The notes under the pieces: generated by a model
Database searches by the model: none
What the model was told of the DNA's origin: nothing
What the model saw: the letters and a program-made list of their open reading frames with translations, nothing else
Program-made: the position numbers and the translations under genes
In this document: in pieces, positions 51,817-61,411 of the stretch
Position numbering within the stretch: the first letter of the stretch is position 1
How the letters are laid out: every line of letters starts with the position of its first letter
Origin: Deltaproteobacteria bacterium
GTDB taxonomy: Bacteria; Desulfobacterota; Syntrophorhabdia; Syntrophorhabdales; Syntrophorhabdaceae
Direction: 5' to 3'
Length of the DNA stretch: 64,000 bases
NCBI GenBank assembly: GCA_022711595.1
Contig: JAKLET010000011.1
Location: 1-64,000 of the forward strand

Positions 51817-52965
51817 ATGGACTTTGCCTTCACGGAAGAGCAGCAGTTCTTCAAAAAGATCATTACCGACACGGTCGATCGTATGGTGGTGCCAAAAGCC
51901 CGCGAGATCGATGAAAAGGACGAGTTCCCATGGGAGCTGTGGAAGGAGTTTACCAGGCTCGGGTATCTCGGATTGCGTTATCCCGAGGAAATAGGCGGGA
52001 TGAATGCCGATCCCGTGACAGCGATGATCTTTTACGAGCAGATCGCCAGGGGCTCTGTAGGTTTTGCCCAGAGCGTTATCATGAACATACTCATGGGCAC
52101 CTATTTTGTATATCGTTTCGGTTCGGAAGAGATCAAAAAGCGCTGCCTCTATCCGGCGATGAAAGGCGAAAAAATAACCACCATGTGTTTTACCGAGGAC
52201 CAGTCTGGCTCTGACCTTGCGGCGACGAGGACGACCGCCGTCAAGGACGGCAGCGAGTGGATCATCAACGGGACAAAGATGTGGATAACCAACGGTCCGC
52301 ACGCCGATGTCGCGACGGTGCTTGCGACCACGGACCCGTCGCTCGGCGCCAGGGGGCTTAACTTTTTCCTCGTCGAGAAAGGTACTCCCGGTTTTTCTCC
52401 CGGCCAGGTGCTTGATAAGCTCGGCTGCCGGGGAACGGTCACTGGAGAACTTGTTTTCGATAATGTAAGAATACCGGAGGAGAACCTGTTGGGGGCAGAG
52501 TTGAACAAGGGCGTCGATTATCTCGCCGAAATACTTGACGAAGTGAGGGTTATGACGGCAGCCATGGCGATGGGTATCGCCCAGGCGGCATACGACGAGG
52601 GTCTGGAATACGCCAGAAAGAGAATAGCCTTCGGAAAAACGATCGGTAATTACCAGCTTATCAGGGCGAAATTCGCCGACATGGCGACGGAGATGGAGGC
52701 GAGCAGGCTTCTTATTTATTCCGCCGCGTGGAAGATCAAGGAAAAACTGCCAAGCCGTCTGGAAGCGGCCATGGCGAAAATGTTTGCGACGGAAACGTGT
52801 CTCAAGGTTGTCGACGAAGTGACAAGGATCTGGGGCGCAAACGCTTTTGCCAATGAGTACAACCCCCAGCGGCATTTCAGGGATGCCAGGTTCCTCCTTT
52901 ATGGAGGCGGGACACACGAGATACTCAAGGATTTCATGGGAAGGATGCTGATCGGCAAGGCGTGA
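51817..52965 (+). CDS. Acyl-CoA dehydrogenase (second of two)
   Basis: The 382-residue paralogue has LGLRYPEEIGGMNADP, MCFTEDQSGSDLAATRTTAV, TKMWITNGPHAD and RKRIAFGKTIGNYQLIRAKF. Here too EGT is GGT (G364 in YGGGTHEIL), and the alternative Glu position holds Ile270. I therefore see no Glu at either usual base position, unlike the first paralogue. It may use another residue, or not act as a standard dehydrogenase. AAAAGGAGGGATGT precedes ATG 51817. Confidence 0.9.
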   Translation: MDFAFTEEQQFFKKIITDTVDRMVVPKAREIDEKDEFPWELWKEFTRLGYLGLRYPEEIGGMNADPVTAMIFYEQIARGSVGFAQSVIMNILMGTYFVYRFGSEEIKKRCLYPAMKGEKITTMCFTEDQSGSDLAATRTTAVKDGSEWIINGTKMWITNGPHADVATVLATTDPSLGARGLNFFLVEKGTPGFSPGQVLDKLGCRGTVTGELVFDNVRIPEENLLGAELNKGVDYLAEILDEVRVMTAAMAMGIAQAAYDEGLEYARKRIAFGKTIGNYQLIRAKFADMATEMEASRLLIYSAAWKIKEKLPSRLEAAMAKMFATETCLKVVDEVTRIWGANAFANEYNPQRHFRDARFLLYGGGTHEILKDFMGRMLIGKA

Positions 52966-53007
52966 AAGCCTCTGACCGGGTGAAAAGACTTTAAGGGGTG
53001 CGATGAA

Positions 53008-53790
53008 ATGGATATTTTAGTGCTCATCAAACAGGTGCCGGATCCGGAGGCATTGGTGGAGATCGGCTCGGAAGGGAAGGACCTCAACATCGAGCCCAAG
53101 TTCGCTATAAATCTCTTTGACGAATATGCGATTGAAGAGGCGCTGAAGATAAGAGAGGCGCACGGCGGCAAGGTAAAGGCCATAACACTCGGGAGCGCGA
53201 AGGCGATAGAGGCGCTCAGGACGGCAATCGCAATGGGTGCCGACGAGGCGATGCTCATAGAAGATGAGGGCTTCGCAGCGGGCGACGGTTACAACACGGC
53301 GCTTGTTCTCAGCCGGGCCCTTGAAAAGGAGATGTTCGATATCGTCCTTTGCGGGAGACAGGCCATCGACGCAGACCGCGGCGAAGTGCCTCAGATGATC
53401 GCGCAGTTCCTTGGACTGCCCCATGTCGGTGTTGTGGTCAAGCTTGATATCGCAGATGGTAAGACGGTCGCGGAATCAGCCTTTGAGGGTGCGAAGGAGG
53501 TCATCGAAGTGGCGCTCCCCGCCGTATTCACCGCGCAGAAAGGCCTCAACGAACCAAGGGTGCCGCTCATCACCGGTGTAATGAAGGCCATGAAGGTGCA
53601 AATACCGAAGCTGACGGTGGAAGACCTGGGATTGACCAGGGATATGGCGGGGCCGGGCGGATCGAAGACGAAAATACTTCAATATCTGCCTCCAAAGAAA
53701 AGGCCTGCGGTGCAGTTCATCGAAGGCGAACCCGCGCATGCCGCCGCCGAGGCCGTGAGGATCCTGACAGAAGTTGAAAGAGTGATATAA
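53008..53790 (+). CDS. etfB: Electron transfer flavoprotein, beta subunit
   Basis: The 260-residue protein has EtfB blocks: LVLIKQVPDPEALVEI, NLFDEYAIEEALKIREAHGG, RAIAMGADEAMLI-type TAIAMGADEAMLIEDE, and CGRQAIDADRGEVPQMIAQF. It forms the ETF heterodimer that collects electrons from the two acyl-CoA dehydrogenases. The final VEDLGL and KKRPAVQF segment is typical. It directly precedes etfA. Confidence 0.93.
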   Translation: MDILVLIKQVPDPEALVEIGSEGKDLNIEPKFAINLFDEYAIEEALKIREAHGGKVKAITLGSAKAIEALRTAIAMGADEAMLIEDEGFAAGDGYNTALVLSRALEKEMFDIVLCGRQAIDADRGEVPQMIAQFLGLPHVGVVVKLDIADGKTVAESAFEGAKEVIEVALPAVFTAQKGLNEPRVPLITGVMKAMKVQIPKLTVEDLGLTRDMAGPGGSKTKILQYLPPKKRPAVQFIEGEPAHAAAEAVRILTEVERVI

Positions 53791-53805
53791 GATAGGGGGC
53801 TAAAT

Positions 53806-54783
53806 ATGGACAAGGTCCTGGTTTTTGTGGAAATAAAGGGTGATGGGCCCAGAAAGGTCTCCCTGGAGTTGCTGTGTGAAGCTGCCAGATTTGCACAGAA
53901 CGGCCGGTTCAGTGTCGAGGCGGTCTGTATCGGCAGATTGCCCGATGCGGCCAGGGACAAGCTCCTGTCATACACTGAAAAGCTTGTCCATTTTACGGAT
54001 CCCGAGCTTGCGGTCTACAGCCCCGAGGGTTATGCACGGGCGCTTGCCGGCTATGCGAGGGAGGGAGGGGCGAAAATGGTCATTGCCGGTGCCACCGGGA
54101 TAGGCCGTGATTTCCTTCCACGGGTGGCGGTCCTGCTTGAAACGGGCATTGCCTCCGATGTGACGGGGGCAAACTGGCTCAATGAACCGATGACGTTTGT
54201 GCGGCCCATGTTCGGCGGCAAGGTGTTTGCCGAAGTGGTTTTTTCTACATCCCCCGTGATCCTGACGGTAAGGCCCAACAGCTTTGCCATGGGAGAGGCG
54301 CAGGAGAAGGGCGGCGAATACATTGAAAAGACAGCCGGGATATCTCCGGATACGATACACACGAAGGTGGTGCGCGTTGAAGAAGCATCAAGGGACACGG
54401 TCGATCTGACCGAAGCGGACCTGATCGTGGCAGGAGGGCGCGGCCTCAAGGCGGCGGAGAATTTCAACCTGATAGAAGAGCTTGCCGGTGCTATCGGCGC
54501 CACTGTCGGGGCCACAAGGTCGGTGGTTGACGCCAAATGGCGCGAGCAGGCTGACCAGATCGGAAAGAGCGGCAAGACGGTATCGCCAAAGCTCTATATA
54601 GGCGCCGGTATCTCTGGCGCCATCCACCATATAATGGGAATGGACACATCAAAGGTTGTGCTCGCGATCAACCGCGACCCCAACGCGATCATCTTCAACT
54701 ATGCCAATTACGGGATCGTGGGCGACCTGTTCGAGGTGCTGCCTGCGATGACCCAGGAACTGAAGAAGAGAAAGGAAGGGTAG
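53806..54783 (+). CDS. etfA: Electron transfer flavoprotein, alpha subunit
   Basis: The 325-residue protein has EtfA blocks: LVFVEIKGDGPRKVSLELLC at the N-terminus, DFLPRVAVLLETGIASDVTG, and the FAD domain VVAGGRGLKAAENF-like IVAGGRGLKAAENFNLIEEL with GATRSVVDAKW, KLYIGAGISGAIHH and AINRDPNAIIF. It starts 15 bases after etfB. FAD-binding residues are present. Confidence 0.94.
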   Translation: MDKVLVFVEIKGDGPRKVSLELLCEAARFAQNGRFSVEAVCIGRLPDAARDKLLSYTEKLVHFTDPELAVYSPEGYARALAGYAREGGAKMVIAGATGIGRDFLPRVAVLLETGIASDVTGANWLNEPMTFVRPMFGGKVFAEVVFSTSPVILTVRPNSFAMGEAQEKGGEYIEKTAGISPDTIHTKVVRVEEASRDTVDLTEADLIVAGGRGLKAAENFNLIEELAGAIGATVGATRSVVDAKWREQADQIGKSGKTVSPKLYIGAGISGAIHHIMGMDTSKVVLAINRDPNAIIFNYANYGIVGDLFEVLPAMTQELKKRKEG

Positions 54784-54790
54784 GTGTTTT

Positions 54791-56080
54791 TTGGATAAGA
54801 TAGATGCCATTGTTGTCGGCGGGGGCCTTGCGGGACTTTCCGCCGCGTACCGGCTCGCGGGAGCCGGCAAACAGGTCATTCTCCTTGAGCGCGGTGATGC
54901 GCCTGGAAGCAAGAACGTGACAGGCGGAAGGATCTATATGAGTCCCGTCAGGAAATACCTGCCGGAGATTGTCGACAGTGCTCCTTTTGAGCGGCGCGTC
55001 GTCAAGGAGTTGATAACTGTCCTTGATGAAAGCTCTGGTCTCCAGTTCGAGTACGGCAACGAAAAATGGAAAAAAGAACCTTATATGAGCCATACCGTGC
55101 TCAGGGCGAAATTTGACAGCTGGTTCGCCGACCAGGCGGCCGCGAAAGGCGCGTTCATCATCCCAAAAAAGAAGGTTGACGACCTCCTTTGGGAAGACGG
55201 ACACGTGGCAGGCATCAGGTCGGGCAGTGAAGAGATAGGCGCGCATGTGGTCATTGCAGCCGACGGAGCCCTCTCTTTCCTTGCGCAGAAGGCGGGGTTG
55301 AGACAGCCCCATAAGCCGGAAAACTTCGCTGTTGCCATGAAAGAAATATATCAGCTCGATGAGAAGACGATCGAAGAGCGCTTCGGGCTCGGGCCCGATG
55401 AAGGCGCGGCGGGGCTCTTCATGGGCTCGATCACGCGGGGCATGTTCGGAGGAGGGTTTCTCTATACGAACCGGGATACCCTGTCACTTGGCCTTGTTGT
55501 CGGCATTGATGCGCTCAGCAGGCGCAAAGGGGCCACGACGGCGCCGGACCTCATGGAGGAGTTTACCAAAAGGCCTGAGGTGCAGCGGTGGATCAGAGGC
55601 GGCGAGCTCAAGGAATACTCCGCGCACCTCATATCCGAGGCAGGTATCGGGACCGTTCCGAAATTGTACACCGGCGGAATGCTTGTCTCGGGGGACGCGG
55701 CGGGGTTCGCCCTCAACCTGGGGCTTACCGTGCGCGGCATGGAGTTCGCCATCGCATCAGGCGTTATGGCGGCCGATACCGCCATAGAGGCACTGGAACA
55801 GAACGATCTTTCGGAGGGAAGCCTTTCCCGTTATGAAAAAAAGCTGCGGGAGAGCTTTGTTCTCCAAGACATGGAGACCTTCCGTCATTCCAAAGAGGTC
55901 CTCGACAGACAGCGCTTTTTTACCGTATATCCGAGGTTCATGTGCGAACTTTTCGATGAGCTTTTCACGATCGGAGACGGGCCGAAGGAAAGTCTTTACA
56001 AAACGGCAAAGAGGGTTGCGAAAAAACACGTTCTCAACATGGAGACCGTCAGGGACCTCATGGCCGCGAGGAAGGTGTGA
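54791..56080 (+). CDS. fixC: FixC-like ETF:quinone oxidoreductase-type flavoprotein
   Basis: The 429-residue protein has the dinucleotide site VVGGGLAGLSAAYRLAGAG, then LLERGDAPGSKNVTGGRIY, and later GMLVSGDAAGFALNLG and VRGMEFAIASGVMAAD. It matches FixC, relatives of ETF:quinone oxidoreductase, which accept electrons from ETF and, with FixX, reduce the quinone pool. It lacks the fused C-terminal iron-sulfur domain of mitochondrial ETF-QO, supplied here by the next gene. Start is TTG 54791 after GAAGGGTAGGTG. Its stop overlaps the ferredoxin gene's upstream GTG. Confidence 0.9.
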   Translation: MDKIDAIVVGGGLAGLSAAYRLAGAGKQVILLERGDAPGSKNVTGGRIYMSPVRKYLPEIVDSAPFERRVVKELITVLDESSGLQFEYGNEKWKKEPYMSHTVLRAKFDSWFADQAAAKGAFIIPKKKVDDLLWEDGHVAGIRSGSEEIGAHVVIAADGALSFLAQKAGLRQPHKPENFAVAMKEIYQLDEKTIEERFGLGPDEGAAGLFMGSITRGMFGGGFLYTNRDTLSLGLVVGIDALSRRKGATTAPDLMEEFTKRPEVQRWIRGGELKEYSAHLISEAGIGTVPKLYTGGMLVSGDAAGFALNLGLTVRGMEFAIASGVMAADTAIEALEQNDLSEGSLSRYEKKLRESFVLQDMETFRHSKEVLDRQRFFTVYPRFMCELFDELFTIGDGPKESLYKTAKRVAKKHVLNMETVRDLMAARKV

Positions 56081-56082
56081 CG

Positions 56083-56358
56083 ATGAAAGTCGAAGAAAAG
56101 ATTGCCCTTAACGCGATGAAGAACGACAAAAAAAGCCACATCCTCTTTGATCAGTCCAAATGCTCGGGCTGCAGGGAGCGCATGTGCATAGCGGTTTGCC
56201 CGGCACATCTGTATTCCCTCAATGAGGAAACAGGTGAAATGGTTGTCGAATACGCGGGATGCCTTGAATGCGGCACCTGTCTCATTGCCTGCACTTACGG
56301 TTCCATAACCTGGGAATACCCCGATGGAGAATATGGCGTTCAGTACCGGTATGGATGA
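56083..56358 (+). CDS. fixX: FixX-like ferredoxin
   Basis: The 91-residue protein carries CSGCRERMCIAVCPAHLYSL and CLECGTCLIACTYG, iron-sulfur cysteines of FixX-like ferredoxins, and GSITWEYPDGEYGVQYRYG at the end, as in FixX. Its start is set at ATG 56083, seven bases from GAGGAAGG; a GTG at 56077 is in frame. It is the electron partner of FixC. Confidence 0.9.
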   Translation: MKVEEKIALNAMKNDKKSHILFDQSKCSGCRERMCIAVCPAHLYSLNEETGEMVVEYAGCLECGTCLIACTYGSITWEYPDGEYGVQYRYG

Positions 56359-56391
56359 TCCGTGTGATGAAGACAACCGGACAGGAGATGA

Positions 56392-57117
56392 ATGACTGGT
56401 ATGGCAGATAAAGCTAAAAAGGTACCTGTAAAGACGGGTCGTTTAAAAGGCATAAGGCCTCTGGGAAAGCCGCGCTCCATGGGAGACGTCGCGTATGATT
56501 ATCTTAAGCAGGCGATCATCTCGGGTGATCTTCCCCCCGGACAGAGGCTCATCGAAAGCCAGCTTTCAGCCCAGATGAAGGTTAGCCGGGTCCCGGTGCG
56601 GGAGGCGGTGAAGAAGCTGGAGCAGGAAGGCCTCGTGGAGAAGACGGGTGGAAGGGGGTTCGCGGTAAAAGGCCACTCCAAGGAAGAGATAGAGGAAACG
56701 CTCGGTATAAGGGCCCTTCTGGAGAGCTACGCCGCCTATCTTGCAACCGAGCATCTCACCGACGGCATATTGAAAAAGCTTGAAAACAGCATCAAGGCTT
56801 ACAGGACATCCTTCGAAAAAGGCGATACGGAAAAGCTCATGCAGCTCAACACACAGTTCCACGAGATCATTTATAAGGCCGCGGGAAGCATGAAGCTTTA
56901 CTCCCTTATCAACAGCTTTCGGGACGAGATACATCGCTACCGCAGGCCTCTTCTGACATCGCAGCACCACGCGCAGGTTTCCCTCAAGGACCACGAGGAA
57001 ATGGTGAAGGCCATGCGCGAGAAAGACAAGAAAAAGGTCGAAGACCTGGTAAAGAAGCATATTCTGAGAGGTTTGGACATCATTATCCGGGAGCTTGATG
57101 CCGGTCACTCGGTTTAA
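56392..57117 (+). CDS. GntR-family regulator with FCD ligand domain (second)
   Basis: The 241-residue regulator has a wHTH (MGDVAYDYLKQAIISGDLPP, then LIESQLSAQMKVSRVPVREA, VKKLEQEGLVEKTGG) and an FCD domain beginning IEETLGIRALLESYAAYLAT. It stands inside the catabolic operon between the electron-transfer genes and the B12 mutase genes, so it should sense a pathway intermediate. It is the leading candidate for binding the GTATAC palindromes near 46.8 and 48.4 kb. Confidence 0.9.
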   Translation: MTGMADKAKKVPVKTGRLKGIRPLGKPRSMGDVAYDYLKQAIISGDLPPGQRLIESQLSAQMKVSRVPVREAVKKLEQEGLVEKTGGRGFAVKGHSKEEIEETLGIRALLESYAAYLATEHLTDGILKKLENSIKAYRTSFEKGDTEKLMQLNTQFHEIIYKAAGSMKLYSLINSFRDEIHRYRRPLLTSQHHAQVSLKDHEEMVKAMREKDKKKVEDLVKKHILRGLDIIIRELDAGHSV

Positions 57118-57166
57118 CACTGGCGCGGCAGGCACTTAAGTTGATGAAACGAACAAGGAGGGGCGC

Positions 57167-57568
57167 TTGGAAACGAGGCATATTAAAGTATTGGTTGCTA
57201 AGCCGGGGTTGGACGGGCATGACCGTGGAGCGAAGGTGGTTGCGCATGCCCTCAAGGAAGCCGGCATGGAGGTCATTTATACAGGCCTTCACAGAACCGT
57301 TGACCAGATAATCAGGATCGCGATCCAGGAGGATGTGGATGTCATCGGTCTTTCCATCATGAGCGGTGCCCATATCCCGATCACTCAAAAGCTTGTGAAG
57401 CTGGCGAAGCAGGAGGGCATCGACGACAAGATGGTCGTTGTAGGAGGCGTCATACCGGCGCGTGACATCCCCAGGCTTCAGGAGCTGGGCGTCCGCGGTA
57501 TCTTTCCGGGAGGGACCCCGTTCTCCGAGATCATAGGTTATATCAACGAAAACGTGAAGAAGTCCTGA
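57167..57568 (+). CDS. B12-binding small subunit of an acyl-CoA mutase
   Basis: The 133-residue protein is a stand-alone cobalamin domain with [20 protein letters not shown] (DxHxxG), then [10 protein letters not shown] and [31 protein letters not shown]. The His of DxHxxG binds cobalt. It pairs with the next gene as in two-polypeptide methylmalonyl-CoA and isobutyryl-CoA mutases. Start is TTG 57167, preceded by AAGGAGGGGCGC. Confidence 0.93.
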   Translation: METRHIKVLVAKPGLDGHDRGAKVVAHALKEAGMEVIYTGLHRTVDQIIRIAIQEDVDVIGLSIMSGAHIPITQKLVKLAKQEGIDDKMVVVGGVIPARDIPRLQELGVRGIFPGGTPFSEIIGYINENVKKS

Positions 57569-57578
57569 GGAGGATATA

Positions 57579-59207
57579 ATGGGAGTAGCCAAATATACAA
57601 AGGACGAAAAGGACCGTATCACCGATGTGACCCTGCAGTCGGGCATACACGTAAAGACCGTCTATGGCCCCGAGGACTTGGAGCGCGTGGGATTTTCCTA
57701 TGAGAAGGACCTGGCCCAGCCTGGCCAGTACCCCTTCACCCGCGGTATTCACTCTGAAGGGTTCCGAAGCAGGGCGTGGACGACGAGACAGTACACAGGT
57801 TTCGGGACACCCGAGGAATCCAACGAGCGTTTCAAGCTCATGATATCCCACGGACAGACAGGGCTCAACGTGGCCTTCGACCTGCCGACGCAGATGGGGT
57901 ATGATTCCGACGATCCCATGGCCGAGGGTGAGGTGGGCAGGGTGGGAATGGCCATCGATTCACTTCGCGATTTCGAGATAGCCTTCAGCGGCATCAACCT
58001 GGAGAAGATCGGGTCCGGCCTCACGATCAATGCCGTCGCCTCCATAATGCTTGCCATGTACCAGGCGGTCGCAGAAAAATTCGGTTTTGATCCGAAGAAA
58101 ATATCGGCAACCCCGCAGAACGACATCCTGAAAGAGATGATCGGCAGGGGTTCATGGATCTTCCCCGTCGAGCCGGCGGTGAATCTTATCGGCGACACCA
58201 TTGAATATTCCATGAACGTGCTGCCCCGGACGAACCCCGTGAGCATCTGCGGGTACCACATCCGGGAATCAGGGGCAACGCCGGCGCAGGAGATCGGATA
58301 CGCCATACTCATTGCAAATGCCTATATAGACAATGTCCTGAAACGCGGCTATGACGTGGACGATTTCGTTGGCCGGTTCTCGTTCAACCTCAATGTCTTC
58401 GGTAATATATGGGAGCAGGTGGCGAAGTTCAGGGCGGCAAGGAAACTCTGGGCCCGGAACCTCAAGGAAAAATACGGCGTCAAGAAGGACTCCAACATGT
58501 ACCTAAGGGGCCTTTTCGGCGGCGGAGGCTACGGTCTTACCAAGGCACAGCCCGAGAACAACATCATGCGCGGGGCATACTATGCGCTCTCAGCCGCGCT
58601 GGCCGGGGCACAGACGATAGCCCTTTGCAGCTACGACGAGGCGTACACCATTCCGACACCCCACTCCGCCATCATATCGCTGCGCACATTGCAGCTCCTG
58701 ATGGATGAGATAGGGCTCAGGGACACCGTGGACCCGCTCGCCGGCAGTTATTTCATCGAGACCATCACCAAGGAAATGGAACAGAAGATCGAAGAGGAGA
58801 TGGCCAAGATCGACAAGGTCGGCGGGATCGTGCAGGCGGTTGCCACCGGGTACATCCAGCGACTTGTATCCATGCAGGCCTATGAATATGAAAAAGGCCT
58901 CCAGTCGGGAGAGCTCAAGAAGGTCGGCCTCAATATCCACACGGAAGGCGAACCCATGGACGTGGAGCTCCACGAATATACCGGGGAGTCCGCGGAGAAA
59001 CAGATCGCCAGCCTGAAACAACTGCGCAGTGAGCGCAACGGCCGGGAAGTGGCGCGCACGCTTGGCGAGCTCGAGACCGCCGCGAAGGCCGGAAAGAACG
59101 TCATGCCCTATCTGGTGGAATGCTGTAAGGCATACGCGACCGTGGGCGAGATGGCCAGGGTGTTCAGGGATGTTTTCGGCGAATTTGACGAACCAAGCCT
59201 GTTTTAG
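57579..59207 (+). CDS. Catalytic large subunit of a B12-dependent acyl-CoA mutase (methylmalonyl-CoA mutase group)
   Basis: The 542-residue protein has [20 protein letters not shown] then [35 protein letters not shown], and [20 protein letters not shown]. Residues that hold the carboxylate in methylmalonyl-CoA mutase are kept: Y72 (RQYTG), R190 (GRGSWIF) and H227 (GYHIRE), while isobutyryl-CoA mutase has Phe and Gln for the first two. So a carboxylated substrate is favoured. The segment just upstream (IHSEGF rather than PYATMY) is unusual. The small subunit and MeaB are in the operon. Confidence 0.92.
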   Translation: MGVAKYTKDEKDRITDVTLQSGIHVKTVYGPEDLERVGFSYEKDLAQPGQYPFTRGIHSEGFRSRAWTTRQYTGFGTPEESNERFKLMISHGQTGLNVAFDLPTQMGYDSDDPMAEGEVGRVGMAIDSLRDFEIAFSGINLEKIGSGLTINAVASIMLAMYQAVAEKFGFDPKKISATPQNDILKEMIGRGSWIFPVEPAVNLIGDTIEYSMNVLPRTNPVSICGYHIRESGATPAQEIGYAILIANAYIDNVLKRGYDVDDFVGRFSFNLNVFGNIWEQVAKFRAARKLWARNLKEKYGVKKDSNMYLRGLFGGGGYGLTKAQPENNIMRGAYYALSAALAGAQTIALCSYDEAYTIPTPHSAIISLRTLQLLMDEIGLRDTVDPLAGSYFIETITKEMEQKIEEEMAKIDKVGGIVQAVATGYIQRLVSMQAYEYEKGLQSGELKKVGLNIHTEGEPMDVELHEYTGESAEKQIASLKQLRSERNGREVARTLGELETAAKAGKNVMPYLVECCKAYATVGEMARVFRDVFGEFDEPSLF

Positions 59208-59315
59208 CAGTTAGCTGGAGCAGCGAGAGAAGCTTTTTTGTATTGATTGTTTGCAGCAGTTGAAACGGTTCAAGCGGTTCGAGCTGTTGAAACGGTTTTT
59301 AAAAAGGGGGATCAC
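59208..59315 (+). repeat. Gap with GGTTCAAGCGGTTC repeat units before hyuA
   Basis: GAAACGGTTCAAGCGGTTCG and GAGCTGTTGAAACGG (59,260-59,296) repeat the units of the 37.1-37.3 kb gap. AAAAAGGGGGATCAC gives the ribosome site for ATG 59316. No terminator is evident, so the operon probably continues. Confidence 0.55.
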
Positions 59316-61409
59316 ATGCAAGACAGGTATTACCGGCTGGGTTGTGATATTGGCGGCACCTTCACTGACTTTGTTCTGCTTGACGATAAAACGGGAGAGA
59401 TAAAGACCGGAAAGTGCCTGACCACTCCGCAGGACCCCTCCGACGCAGTGGAAGAAGGCATCAGGGCGCTGGAGGCGGTGACACCCGATTTTGTGGGCAA
59501 GCTTGACGAGCTGATACACGGAACGACGCTCGTGATAAATTCCATCATAGAAAGAAAGGGAGCCAGGACCGGGCTCATCACGACAAAGGGCTTCAGGGAC
59601 ATACTGGAGATCGGACGCGAGATCCGCTATGCGCCATACGATATCTTTGCCGAATTCCCTCAGCCGCTCATACCGAGGAGATACCGCGTTGAGGTGAACG
59701 AGAGGATCAGAAGCGACGGGACCATACTCACACCCCTTGATCCGGGGGACGCACTGAGGGCGGTGCGCGAGCTTGTCGGTATGGGTGTCGAGTCGATAGC
59801 CGTCTGCCTCATAAACTCTTTCGAAAATCCCGTTCACGAGCGCATGATCGAAGAGATCATAAACAGGGAAGCCCCCGGGGTCTCCACCTCGGTCTCATAT
59901 CACGTGCTGCCGCAGATAAAGGAGTATGAGAGGACGAGCACCACGGTGACCAATGCCTATGTTAAACCGCTTACCGGGCGTTATCTGTCAAAGCTTTCCG
60001 GCAGGCTTGAATCGATCGGTTTTACGGGCAAGCTCTTCATAATGCTTTCCAGCGGAGGTGTTACCTCGGTGGAAACGGCCGCAGAGTTCCCCGTGAGGAT
60101 CATCGAATCGGGGCCGACCGCCGCGGTCATCGCCGGTCAATATTATGGAAAGCATTTCAACATCCCCGAGATGTTCTGTTTTGACATGGGCGGTACGACT
60201 GCCAAATCGTGTCTTATCCAGAAAGGCGTCGCCGGTGTTGTGCCCACCTTCGAAGTGGGACGAGTCCAGAGGTTCATGAAGGGCAGCGGCCTTACGATCC
60301 AGGTGCCTGTTGTGGACCTTATGGAGATAGGCGCCGGAGGAGGGAGCATCGCGAAGGTGAGCAAGCTCGGGACGCTCCAGGTCGGTCCTGAAAGCTCCGG
60401 GGCCGCACCGGGCCCAATCTGTTACGGCAGGGGAGGAGCGGACCCCTGCGTGACCGATGCAGACCTCCTGCTCGGTTACCTTGACGAGGGCTATTTCCTC
60501 GGCGGGACGATGAAGCTCGATAAAGAAGGGGCCCGCCGCGGCGTTGAGGAGAAGATCGCGAAACCCCTCGGTGTTTCATTCATTCAGGCCGTCTGGGGGA
60601 TCCACGACCTCATCAACGAAACGATGGCGGCCGCGGCCAAGACGCACATAGCCGAGAAGGGGGGTAACCCGAAGATCGTCACCATATCTGCTTTCGGCGG
60701 GGCGGGGCCTGTTCACGCATACGGCCTTGCGAAAAAACTTGGCGCGCCCAGGATGCTCATTCCGCCCAACGCCGGGGTTGGGTCCGCAATGGGGTTCTTT
60801 ACCGCCCCCAGGGCCTTCGACCTGTTGCGCAGCCACAAGGTGTCCCTCTCCGATGTTTCCTTTGACGATATAGAGGACATCTTCAGGGGTCTTGAAGACG
60901 ATGCGTCGAAGATACTCAAGAAGGAGGCCACCCAGGACACGATCCGCTTCGAAAGGTCCCTTGACATGCGTTTTGTGGGACAGGGCTCGGAGATGAACAT
61001 CCCTGTGCCGCCGGGCGAGTTCACGAAGCTGGCGAAGGTGCAGATTCGGAAGCTTTTCGATGATGCCTACGAAAAGCTCTACGGCAGGACCTATCCCGAC
61101 TCCGAGGTGGAGTTCATCAACTTCAAGGTCAGGGCAAGTCTTCCCGAAAAGCTCCTGCAGCTGCCGAAACTGGACGGGAAGGGCCAGACCCTGGATAATG
61201 CGGTGAAGGGGCAGCGCCCGGCATATTCGCCCATAGCGAAGGACTTTATCCCCTACACCGTCTACGACCGCTACAAGCTTTTTCCATCGGCGAAGTTCCA
61301 GGGCCCCGCGATCATCGAGGAAAAGGAATCGACCCTCATAGTGGGTGAAGACGCCCGCATATCCGTTGATGATTTCGGATTTCTCTGGATAGATCTCAAG
61401 GAGGTATGA
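59316..61409 (+). CDS. HyuA-type subunit, hydantoinase/oxoprolinase/acetone carboxylase beta-like
   Basis: The 697-residue protein has the actin-like nucleotide site GCDIGGTFTDFVLLDD at the start and CFDMGGTTAKSCLIQKGV in the middle, with SYHVLPQIKEYERTSTTVTN and ESGPTAAVIAG, as in HyuA proteins. HyuA/HyuB pairs open cyclic amides with ATP (hydantoinase, oxoprolinase) or carboxylate ketones (acetone, acetophenone carboxylase). No small gamma subunit of acetone carboxylase is seen before the window end. The frame is open to 59247, but ATG 59316 has the ribosome site and family start. Confidence 0.9.
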   Translation: MQDRYYRLGCDIGGTFTDFVLLDDKTGEIKTGKCLTTPQDPSDAVEEGIRALEAVTPDFVGKLDELIHGTTLVINSIIERKGARTGLITTKGFRDILEIGREIRYAPYDIFAEFPQPLIPRRYRVEVNERIRSDGTILTPLDPGDALRAVRELVGMGVESIAVCLINSFENPVHERMIEEIINREAPGVSTSVSYHVLPQIKEYERTSTTVTNAYVKPLTGRYLSKLSGRLESIGFTGKLFIMLSSGGVTSVETAAEFPVRIIESGPTAAVIAGQYYGKHFNIPEMFCFDMGGTTAKSCLIQKGVAGVVPTFEVGRVQRFMKGSGLTIQVPVVDLMEIGAGGGSIAKVSKLGTLQVGPESSGAAPGPICYGRGGADPCVTDADLLLGYLDEGYFLGGTMKLDKEGARRGVEEKIAKPLGVSFIQAVWGIHDLINETMAAAAKTHIAEKGGNPKIVTISAFGGAGPVHAYGLAKKLGAPRMLIPPNAGVGSAMGFFTAPRAFDLLRSHKVSLSDVSFDDIEDIFRGLEDDASKILKKEATQDTIRFERSLDMRFVGQGSEMNIPVPPGEFTKLAKVQIRKLFDDAYEKLYGRTYPDSEVEFINFKVRASLPEKLLQLPKLDGKGQTLDNAVKGQRPAYSPIAKDFIPYTVYDRYKLFPSAKFQGPAIIEEKESTLIVGEDARISVDDFGFLWIDLKEV

Positions 61410-61411
61410 AG

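Noticed and set aside
57579-59207. Isobutyryl-CoA or 2-hydroxyisobutyryl-CoA mutase
   Set aside because: Tyr72 and Arg190 match the methylmalonyl type; those enzymes have Phe/Gln or Ile at these places.
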